Source: Prevotellaceae bacterium (GTDB lineage Bacteria; Bacteroidota; Bacteroidia; Bacteroidales; UBA932). From it: a DNA stretch of 6,431 bases. Where the stretch lies: assembly GCA_031288885.1 (NCBI GenBank), contig JAITQP010000298.1, forward strand, positions 1 through 6,431. The letters run 5' to 3'. How positions within the stretch are numbered: position 1 is the stretch's first letter; each line of letters begins with the position of its first letter. A program made the translations under genes and the position numbers. The notes beneath the pieces are model-generated. The model was not told the origin of the DNA. It was given only the letters and a program-made list of their open reading frames with translations, and made no database searches. This document shows, in pieces, positions 1 to 4,713 of this stretch.

Positions 1-7
1 CAAGCTT

Positions 8-48
8 ATTGGTGCAGGGCGTTTTGCCTTGCACCAATTTGTGTTTTT
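8..48 (+). terminator. Strong rho-independent terminator of an upstream gene outside the window
   Basis: Bases 8-20 (ATTGGTGCAGGGC) pair with 26-38 (GCCTTGCACCAAT) over 13 base pairs with a single G-U wobble, closing a five-base loop GTTTT. The hairpin is followed on the + strand by a T-rich tail at 39-48. On the - strand the hairpin is followed by AAGCTTG, with no U-tract, so it should act on rightward transcription. It therefore implies a rightward gene or RNA ending just left of the window. Confidence 0.85.
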
Positions 49-69
49 AAATTTTTCAGTAGCAGCCTA

Positions 70-113
70 AACCGGCGGCAACCCCAAACAAAGGCTTATC
101 CCGAATGCCGGTT
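70..113. repeat. Inverted repeat with 7-bp arms AACCGGC/GCCGGTT
   Basis: AACCGGC (70-76) is the exact reverse complement of GCCGGTT (107-113), around a 30-base interior. An A-run follows on the + strand, so on the - strand the hairpin is preceded rather than followed by a T-run. It therefore does not look like a normal terminator in either direction. It could be part of a structured transcript or chance. Confidence 0.4.
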
Positions 114-132
114 ATAAAAAAATTATCAATAT

Positions 133-165
133 CTAACTGATTCAGGGCGCTTTGCTTTACGTTAG
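133..165 (+). repeat. Hairpin whose core repeats the left-edge terminator core
   Basis: CTAAC (133-137) pairs with GTTAG (161-165). Inside, GGGC pairs with GCTT through two G-U wobbles around a loop of GCTTT. The core CAGGGCGCTTTGCTTT (143-158) matches CAGGGCGTTTTGCCTT (15-30) of the terminator at 14 of 16 positions, while the outer arms differ. A T-run (180-185) lies about 15 bases downstream, too far for a classic terminator. It may be a decayed terminator or a copy of a small palindromic element. Confidence 0.45.
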
Positions 166-183
166 CTTGAAATTTTAGATTTT
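151..183 (+). promoter_or_regulatory. Possible Bacteroidota-type promoter reading rightward
   Basis: TTTG (151-154) is followed after 21 bases by TAGATTTT (176-183), which matches the TAnnTTTG -7 consensus except at the last base. The spacing fits the 19-21 bases usual for Bacteroidota primary sigma promoters. Initiation would fall near 189, giving a leader of about 145 bases before the possible TTG start at 334. AT-rich sequence makes chance matches likely. Confidence 0.22.
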
Positions 184-189
184 TTCACG

Positions 190-213
190 CTCAAAATTGA
201 TAAATATTGAGCA
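190..213. repeat. Inverted repeat GCTCAA...TTGAGC
   Basis: GCTCAA and TTGAGC form a perfect six-base inverted repeat around a 12-base AT-rich centre, in which two more A-T pairs can form after one mismatch. It lies just downstream of the possible -7 box at 176-183. It could be an operator or a hairpin near the 5' end of a transcript; nothing further supports either. Confidence 0.35.
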
Positions 214-245
214 TTTTATGCTATCTTAACCGCCCCAAAATGACA

Positions 246-285
246 AGCTTCCCGCCATAAGCCGGCTACGGAAGCTGCCTTTGGC
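246..285. repeat. Hairpin AGCTTCC/GGAAGCT, possible 3' end of the antiporter transcript
   Basis: AGCTTCC (246-252) pairs exactly with GGAAGCT (270-276). Inside, GCC can pair with GGC. A small GCC-TTT-GGC hairpin follows at 277-285. On the - strand the larger stem is followed by TTGTCATTTTGG, only weakly T-rich. It is the first sizeable stem below the antiporter stop and could terminate the leftward operon, but the U-tract is poor. Confidence 0.35.
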
Positions 286-333
286 GCATATTTTATTATA
301 TTTCAGACCTTTACCCTATAAGAATATATCGCC

Positions 334-654
334 TTGAAAACTATTAATGGAAAAGCGGCTAAAAGAAATGGGTGGTTAGCCTTGTTCTTAATCCTCGCGT
401 CTGTTTCAGCGAGCGTTATTGCCTACTGCAGCCAAGAGGAGGTTGTGCGGGAGCCTGTGCCGGATGACGTGAGGGAAACGGGCGACGTGAGGCTGGCGTA
501 CGCCGCGCGCGCACCGCAGGGCGGGACAACTTTCGCTTACTCCCAGTCCACCTGCCCGCTCACCTCGAGCTTCTCCAGCGCCTTTGCCATCCCCACGGAG
601 TCTTCCGAAACAATGAGCAGCCTGTCGTGCGCCTCAAGCGTGGTGGCGCCGTAG
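334..654 (+). CDS. Possible small membrane protein, unrecognised
   Basis: I do not recognise this reading frame. It would encode 106 residues from a TTG start; an in-frame TAA at 319 rules out an earlier start and no ATG is available in frame. The N-terminus has a basic patch (residues 8-11, AKRN) and then one hydrophobic segment from about 14 to 31, followed by an acidic and Arg/Pro-rich tail, the pattern of a small exported or single-span protein. The segment ends in AYC, which is not a proper lipobox. From base 537 onward it runs antisense through the last 39 codons of the antiporter gene, so the last third is probably not meaningful. Against it: a rare start codon, no recognised homologue, and a strong overlap. 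It may be real, truncated, or a chance frame. Confidence 0.22.
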   Translation: MKTINGKAAKRNGWLALFLILASVSASVIAYCSQEEVVREPVPDDVRETGDVRLAYAARAPQGGTTFAYSQSTCPLTSSFSSAFAIPTESSETMSSLSCASSVVAP

Positions 655-2030
655 GGCGTAATGTACTTGTTGCCGCGAATGATAAGCGAAATGGCAACCT
701 TTGGCGGCAACCCCAGCTCCACCAAGGGAATTCCGAGCACCTTGGAGGTGCTTGGCAGGGTAACCTGCACAAACTTCGACTTCACATCCTCCCTGTCGGT
801 CAGGTCAATGTCTATTGAGATTTGCCGCTGCTGCTTGAAGGGCTGCGATACGCCAAAGAGCTTTGCCGCCCGCGATAGCGTGGTGCCCTGTATCAGCACC
901 GACGTTGCCGAGATAAGAAACACCACGTTGAATATGGTGTCGGCTTTATCCAGCCCCGCCACCAGCGGGTAGGTGGCAAACACAATGGGGACGGCGCCCT
1001 TAAGCCCTACCCACGAAACAAAGAGCTGCCGGTTGAAGGGGATTTTGAGCGGAAGCAGCGACAGAAAAACGCTCAGGGGGCGCGCCACAACCATCAGGAA
1101 GGCCGAGATGACCAGCCCAACGCCAATAACCGGCACGATGTGGCTGGGGTACACCAGCAGGCCAAGCACGATAAATATGGCGATTTGCATAATCCACGCC
1201 AGCCCGTCGAAAATTTTGGCAATGGTTTTCCGGTGTATCAGCTTTTGGTTGCCGAGGTAGAGCGCGCTCGTGTACACCGCCAAAAATCCGTTTCCGTACA
1301 GCAGGTTGGTGGCGGAGTAGGTAAAAAACATGAGCGCGGTGACCAGCACGGCGTACAGCGCGTCGTACTCCAGCCGGATGCGGTTGATGATGCGCTTGCC
1401 AACCCACCCCAAGCCCAAGCCCATCAGCACGCCTACCACCATCTGCACGCCAATCATGGGAATGTTTGACCAGATGCTTTCCTCCGGATTTTGCGCCATG
1501 CTCAAAAAGGTAATGGTGAGGAGGTAGGCCATGGGGTCGTTGCTTCCGCTCTCGAACTCCAGCATGGGGCGGAGGTTGCCCCGCAGCCCAAGGTTGCGCG
1601 AGCGCATTACGGCAAACACGGCGGCGGCGTCCGTAGAGGAAACGATGGAGCCCAGCAGCAGCCCCTCAACCAGCGAAAAGCCCGGCATGAGGCACCACAC
1701 AAATATGCCGAGAATAATGGCGGTAAAGAGCACCCCAAAAAACGAAAGCATGGCTCCGGACTTGATGGCGGGGCGTATTTCGCTAAAGCTGGTTTCAAAG
1801 CCGCCAAAGAAGAGGATGAAGTTGAGCGCAACAATGCCGATAAACTGCGCCGCCTGCGGGCTGTCAAACTCAACGCCTACGCCCTCGCTGCCCGCTATCA
1901 TCCCAATGACCATGAAGAAGAGCAGCGTGGGCACGCCTACGCGAAAAGAGGCCTTGCTTGCAATAACGCTTGCAAACAAAAGAATGGCTATCATTAGCAG
2001 CAGGCTATCGGAGAATACAAATTCCAGCAT
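537..2030 (-). CDS. nhaP2: Potassium/proton antiporter, CPA1 family (NhaP2/CvrA type), with TrkA_C domain
   Basis: This 497-residue inner-membrane protein would exchange cytoplasmic K+ (or Na+) for external H+, helping control ion content, pH and osmotic balance. Residues 1 to about 395 are a Na+/H+ exchanger domain of some 12 hydrophobic helices. Visible landmarks are T133-D134 (SSTDAAAVFAVMR), the N164-D165 pair in FESGSNDPMAYL, which matches the ion-binding ND motif of CPA1 exchangers, R317 in VVARPLS, and the GLKGAVPI segment at 342-349. Residues from about 402 to 485 form a soluble TrkA_C (RCK_C) domain, typical of the NhaP2/CvrA branch and usually a ligand-binding regulatory module. The length fits that family. 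The ATG is 29 bases after the rny stop with no terminator between, so cotranscription with rny is likely. Family is firm; K+ rather than Na+ preference is inferred from the TrkA_C architecture. Confidence 0.93.
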   Translation of the reverse strand: MLEFVFSDSLLLMIAILLFASVIASKASFRVGVPTLLFFMVIGMIAGSEGVGVEFDSPQAAQFIGIVALNFILFFGGFETSFSEIRPAIKSGAMLSFFGVLFTAIILGIFVWCLMPGFSLVEGLLLGSIVSSTDAAAVFAVMRSRNLGLRGNLRPMLEFESGSNDPMAYLLTITFLSMAQNPEESIWSNIPMIGVQMVVGVLMGLGLGWVGKRIINRIRLEYDALYAVLVTALMFFTYSATNLLYGNGFLAVYTSALYLGNQKLIHRKTIAKIFDGLAWIMQIAIFIVLGLLVYPSHIVPVIGVGLVISAFLMVVARPLSVFLSLLPLKIPFNRQLFVSWVGLKGAVPIVFATYPLVAGLDKADTIFNVVFLISATSVLIQGTTLSRAAKLFGVSQPFKQQRQISIDIDLTDREDVKSKFVQVTLPSTSKVLGIPLVELGLPPKVAISLIIRGNKYITPYGATTLEAHDRLLIVSEDSVGMAKALEKLEVSGQVDWE

Positions 2031-2059
2031 CTTTTAGCGCATTAAAAGTATTAGCAATG

Positions 2060-3601
2060 CTATTTGGCGTAGCTCACCGCGCGAGTTTCGCGAATGACCG
2101 TAATTTTCACCTGCCCCGGGTAGGTCATTTCGTGCTGTATGCGCTTGGCCACCTCTACAGATATTTTTTCCGCCTCTTGGTCGCTCACCTTTTCGCTGCC
2201 TACTATCACGCGCAGCTCCCGCCCCGCCTGTATGGCGTAGGTTTTCACCACGCCCGGGTAGGAGAGCGCAAGGTCTTCCATATTTTTGAGGCGCTTGATG
2301 TAGGAGTCCACCACCTCGCGTCGCGCGCCCGGGCGCGCGCCGGAAATAGCGTCGCACACCTGCACCACGGGCGCAATGATGGAGGTCATCTCCACCTCCT
2401 CGTGGTGCGCGCCAATGGCGTTGCAGATTTCCGGTTTTTCTTTGTACTTTTCGGCAAGGCTCATGCCCAGAAGGGCGTGTGGCTGCTCCGGATCTTCCGT
2501 CGAAACTTTCCCGATGTCGTGCAGGAGTCCGGCTCGGCGCGCCAGCTTGGCGTTCAGCCCCAGCTCCGACGCCATAATGCCGCAGAGGTTGGCCACCTCG
2601 CGCGAGTGCTGGAGCAGGTTTTGCCCGTACGAGGAGCGGTAGCGCATGCTGCCAACGAGCTTTATCAGCTCGGGGTGCAGGCCGTGTATCCCCATGTCGA
2701 TGGCGGTGCGCTTGCCGATTTCAATCACCTCCTCGTCCACCTGCTTGGCGACCTTTGCCACCACCTCCTCAATGCGGGCGGGGTGGATGCGCCCGTCAAT
2801 CACGAGCTGGTGGAGGGCGAGGCGGGCAATTTCGCGGCGCACGGGGTCAAACCCCGAGATGAGGATGGCCTCCGGCGTATCGTCCACCACAATTTCCATG
2901 CCGGTGGCGGCCTCGAGGGCGCGGATGTTGCGCCCCTCGCGGCCAATGATGCGCCCCTTTACCTCGTCGCTGTCGATGTGGAATACGGTTACGGCGTTTT
3001 CGCCTGCCACCTCCGTGGCCACGCGCTGGATGGTTTGCAGCACAATTCGCTTGGCCTCCTTGCCGGCGGTCATCTTGGCCTCGTCTACCATTTCGTTGAT
3101 GTAGGACAGGGCTTGGGTTTTTGCCTCGGTCTTCATGTTTTCCATGAGGAGGTTTTTGGCCTCTGTGGCGGACATGCTCGCTATGGTCTCCAGCTTTTCG
3201 ATGTGCTGGCGGCGCGTTTTGTCCATTTCCTCCATGCGCATTTTCACGGCTTCCATTTGCTGGGTAAGGTTTTCGCGCTGCAGCTCCAAGTCGGTCTTCC
3301 TGCGCGACACCTCCTCCATGCGCTGGTTGAGCGTTGCCTCCTTTTGCTGAATCCGGTTTTCGGCTTGCGCTACTTTGTTGTTGCGCTCGTTAATCACGCG
3401 CTCATGCTCCAGCTTCAGCTCCTGAAATCGCTCCTTAGCGTGTAGCATTTTCTCCTTTTTTATCAGCTCCGCTTCGGCTTCAGCATCTCGCACAATCCTC
3501 CTGCGCTTTCTTTTTGTCAGAGCGTTCATGATAAAAAACGACAGCAAACCTCCAATAACAAATGCTGTAGCAAATGTCATCAAAGCGGGTAGTGTAGTCA
3601 T
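2060..3601 (-). CDS. rny: Ribonuclease Y
   Basis: RNase Y is a membrane-anchored endoribonuclease that starts decay and processing of mRNA. The 513-residue length is normal. An N-terminal membrane helix (about residues 6-27) is followed by the basic stretch TKRKRRR and a long charged coiled coil (about 38-175). A KH RNA-binding domain follows with its GREG loop at 220-223 ([15 protein letters not shown]). The HD phosphohydrolase domain spans about 325-425, with H332 (QHSREV), the HD pair H361-D362 (LLHDIGK), the H399-H400 pair (GAHHEE) and D417 ([15 protein letters not shown]), all intact. The C-terminal domain ends [19 protein letters not shown], as usual in this family. The gene lies directly below the terminator of the 6S-like RNA, so it needs its own promoter or readthrough; TAACTTTA at 3608-3615 is a weak -7 candidate. 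The antiporter gene follows 29 bases downstream. Confidence 0.97.
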   Translation of the reverse strand: MTTLPALMTFATAFVIGGLLSFFIMNALTKRKRRRIVRDAEAEAELIKKEKMLHAKERFQELKLEHERVINERNNKVAQAENRIQQKEATLNQRMEEVSRRKTDLELQRENLTQQMEAVKMRMEEMDKTRRQHIEKLETIASMSATEAKNLLMENMKTEAKTQALSYINEMVDEAKMTAGKEAKRIVLQTIQRVATEVAGENAVTVFHIDSDEVKGRIIGREGRNIRALEAATGMEIVVDDTPEAILISGFDPVRREIARLALHQLVIDGRIHPARIEEVVAKVAKQVDEEVIEIGKRTAIDMGIHGLHPELIKLVGSMRYRSSYGQNLLQHSREVANLCGIMASELGLNAKLARRAGLLHDIGKVSTEDPEQPHALLGMSLAEKYKEKPEICNAIGAHHEEVEMTSIIAPVVQVCDAISGARPGARREVVDSYIKRLKNMEDLALSYPGVVKTYAIQAGRELRVIVGSEKVSDQEAEKISVEVAKRIQHEMTYPGQVKITVIRETRAVSYAK

Positions 3602-3607
3602 AATTTA

Positions 3608-3615
3608 TAAAGTTA
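3608..3615 (-). promoter_or_regulatory. Weak -7 box candidate for rny
   Basis: On the - strand TAACTTTA matches TAnnTTTG except for the last base, seven bases before the rny ATG. No good TTTG lies 19-21 bases upstream. If used, transcription would begin almost at the start codon and the mRNA would be nearly leaderless. Its main support is the terminator at 3661-3690, which separates rny from the upstream unit. Confidence 0.2.
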
Positions 3616-3660
3616 GTGTAGTGGTAATTATCTATCATTGAATAACGCGAATTTTCTGAC

Positions 3661-3690
3661 AAAAAAAAGCACAAGCCTTCAATAAGGTTT
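3661..3690 (-). terminator. Rho-independent terminator after the 6S-like RNA
   Basis: On the - strand AAACCTT pairs with AAGGCTT (one A-C mismatch) around the loop ATTG, followed by GTGC and an uninterrupted run of eight T (3668 down to 3661). It lies immediately after the closing stem of the putative 6S RNA and 59 bases before the rny start codon. It would end the small RNA and any zapA readthrough, and could be leaky toward rny. Confidence 0.7.
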
Positions 3691-3831
3691 GACGAAAACC
3701 CAAATTTATATAATTAGGAGCTACCGGCTAATGTCGAACGTCCACCGCGCCGCGAGGGCGACCGCAAAGGGTTGAGGCCTGCTCTAAACCAGCCGAGTTG
3801 GTGGCTCCAATGGCAATAATGTTGGTTTTCG
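3691..3831 (-). ncRNA. ssrS: Probable 6S RNA (SsrS)
   Basis: 6S RNA mimics an open promoter and binds the housekeeping RNA polymerase holoenzyme. Here a non-coding stretch between zapA and rny, same strand, folds as one long rod. CGAAAACC (3831-3824) pairs perfectly with GGTTTTCG (3700-3693). After an internal loop, ATTGGAGC (3811-3804) pairs with GCTCC-T-AAT (3721-3713) with one bulged T. Further in, TCGGCT can pair with AGCCGG. A GC-rich apical region holds the CGCC-CTCGC-GGCG hairpin. The length (about 140 bases, or about 170 with the terminator tail), closing stem, interrupted central region and apical stem fit 6S RNA. From memory, ssrS lies between zapA and rny in many Bacteroidota; I cannot confirm this by covariance-model search. 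The AT-rich flanks and GC-rich core also suit a structural RNA. Alternatively it is a different Bacteroidota small RNA. Confidence 0.68.
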
Positions 3832-3839
3832 CAAAGTAA
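3832..3839 (-). promoter_or_regulatory. Candidate -7 box for the 6S-like RNA
   Basis: TTACTTTG on the - strand matches five of the six fixed positions of TAnnTTTG and ends next to the closing stem, so initiation would fall at about 3826-3828. No TTTG occurs at the usual 19-21 base distance upstream, so the call rests on position and the -7 match only. Confidence 0.33.
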
Positions 3840-3901
3840 ATTGAAAACTTGTGCGGAGTAATATGAATTACCTATGCAAAGAACGTTTGTAGCGTATCGG
3901 C

Positions 3902-4201
3902 TTATTTTTCGGTTACGTAGTCAAGGTACTCGGAGAGCTTCTTGTCCAAGTCTTGCAATCCGTTGATAGCGTTGGGTAAAGACAGATTTTGCTCGTTTTC
4001 GACCACCTTCATGGCAAAGTACATGCTTGCCATGGCAAGCCAATCTTGCATGTCGTTGCTTTCGCTGTGGCTTTGCTTATAGCTCAACACTTTTTCGTTT
4101 ATCAGCTTCACCGCTCGGCGCACTTTTTCTTCGTCTTCGCGCTCTATTTTGAGCGGATAGTAACGCTCGGCAATGCTAACCCGTATTGATAACTTTTCCA
4201 T
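3902..4201 (-). CDS. zapA: Cell division protein ZapA
   Basis: ZapA is a small cytoplasmic protein that binds and bundles FtsZ protofilaments at midcell. Starting from the ATG at 4201 it has 99 residues, the usual size. The N-terminal part (MEKLSIRVSIAERYYPLKIE, residues 1-20) is the beta-rich head with the typical pattern in which a short strand is followed by R.YPL.I. EDEEKVRRAVKLINEKV (22-38) begins the first helix. The stretch from about 52 to 98 (DWLAMASMYFAMKVV...LSEYLDYV) is the long C-terminal coiled-coil helix used for dimer and tetramer formation. A longer frame from GTG at 4243 would overlap the upstream gene by 25 bases and add 14 residues outside the family pattern, so I reject it. 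The gap to the upstream coiled-coil gene is 17 bases, indicating an operon. Confidence 0.92.
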   Translation of the reverse strand: MEKLSIRVSIAERYYPLKIEREDEEKVRRAVKLINEKVLSYKQSHSESNDMQDWLAMASMYFAMKVVENEQNLSLPNAINGLQDLDKKLSEYLDYVTEK

Positions 4202-4218
4202 TGCAAAATACTGCTTTT

Positions 4219-4512
4219 TCACTTCGTTAACAGCGTGATACACTTATCAATGTCCCGCACAATTTTGCTGATTTTTTCTTTGGCTTCTTCCGAATTGCCG
4301 TCAGCCGCCGTAAATGCTTGAGTAATCAGCAACCTCTTATTTTTCTCCTCCAGCTCCGCCAACTTTGACTCCTGCTCCAGACAACGACCCTTTAGCGCTT
4401 GGTTGTCCTGCTGCAGCTTGTCGTATTCAACGCGAGTCTTTTCGCATAGCGACACCAGCTGTTCAAACCTATCGTTCAGGCGGCGCAAAACATCATTTAC
4501 TTCTGCACTCAT
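4219..4512 (-). CDS. Small coiled-coil protein upstream of zapA (ZapB-like)
   Basis: This 97-residue, soluble, strongly charged protein is almost entirely helical. Residues about 5-62 have a heptad-like spacing of Leu/Val (VLRRLNDRFEQLVSLCEK, YDKLQQDNQALKG, KLAELEEKNKRLL), typical of a dimeric coiled coil. A short Ala/Gly-containing link (67-74) leads to a second helix, KEKISKIVRDIDKCITLL (78-95). A protein of this build stands directly upstream of zapA in many Bacteroidota, and the C-terminal IVRDIDKCI.LL pattern is what I remember as conserved in it. By size, fold and context it may be a functional counterpart of ZapB, which links ZapA to the rest of the divisome, but sequence alone does not show homology to ZapB. 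It is the first gene of the leftward operon, with a good promoter just upstream. Confidence 0.8.
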   Translation of the reverse strand: MSAEVNDVLRRLNDRFEQLVSLCEKTRVEYDKLQQDNQALKGRCLEQESKLAELEEKNKRLLITQAFTAADGNSEEAKEKISKIVRDIDKCITLLTK

Positions 4513-4553
4513 TGGGTTGAATTGTTTTTTGACGAATTTTGAAGTTTACCCAA

Positions 4554-4584
4554 CAAAGGTAGCAAATCTTACGATAATTTCAAC
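4554..4584 (-). promoter_or_regulatory. Promoter of the ZapB-like/zapA operon
   Basis: On the - strand TACCTTTG (4561-4554) is an exact TAnnTTTG -7 box. GTTG (4584-4581), three of four matches to the TTTG -33 element, lies 19 bases upstream, the expected spacing. Transcription would begin near 4548, leaving a leader of about 35 bases before the ATG at 4512. No Shine-Dalgarno is seen, normal for this phylum. Confidence 0.62.
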
Positions 4585-4640
4585 TATTGCTTCATCTTCT
4601 TTTCACAAAAACAATATTAACTTGAAGAATAGCACCGAAT

Positions 4641-4655
4641 AAAAGTGTACTTTTG
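4641..4655 (+). promoter_or_regulatory. Promoter -7 box of the M23 peptidase gene, with overlapping palindrome
   Basis: TACTTTTG (4648-4655) is an exact TAnnTTTG -7 box. The best -33 candidate, TTG at 4622-4624, is 23 bases upstream, a little far. Initiation would be near 4660, giving a leader of about 54 bases. The palindrome AAAAGT-GT-ACTTTT (4641-4654) covers the box and could be an operator for a dimeric regulator, or chance in AT-rich sequence. Confidence 0.5.
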
Positions 4656-4713
4656 TGAAAAAAATATGCCCGCTGCATTTGCTATCGGCGCCTATTTTGT
4701 ATAATATAACACT

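Larger units (their letters stand above)
49..333. other. Intergenic region with inverted repeats and no protein gene
   Basis: This AT-rich stretch has no supportable reading frame; the ATG codons near 219 and 240 are followed by early stops. It contains at least four imperfect or perfect inverted repeats, listed separately: 70-113, 133-165, 190-213 and 246-276. A possible rightward Bacteroidota-type promoter lies at 151-183. I cannot tell whether the region encodes a small RNA, works as the 3' end of the leftward antiporter transcript, or is simply a spacer. Confidence 0.6.

Noticed and set aside
1000..1407. Out-of-frame leftward ORF inside the antiporter gene, with Pro/His/Arg-rich translation
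   Set aside because: Same-strand shifted frame with no domain; the antiporter frame is continuous through it with its transmembrane helices intact.
1970..3445. A 491-codon open frame on the + strand opposite rny
   Set aside because: Its codons are the exact reverse complement of rny codons in register. Stops there would require TTA, CTA or TCA codons in rny, which are rare in this GC3-rich gene. The translation is rich in His, Leu and Val with no domain, while rny is complete with every motif intact.
3480..3674. Short leftward ORF covering the 5' end of rny and its upstream region
   Set aside because: It crosses the T-run of the terminator, is Tyr/Asp/Cys-rich without pattern, and is out of frame with rny.
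4202..4243. Longer ZapA start at GTG 4243
   Set aside because: It adds 14 residues outside the ZapA pattern and overlaps the upstream gene by 25 bases; ATG at 4201 gives the normal family length and start.
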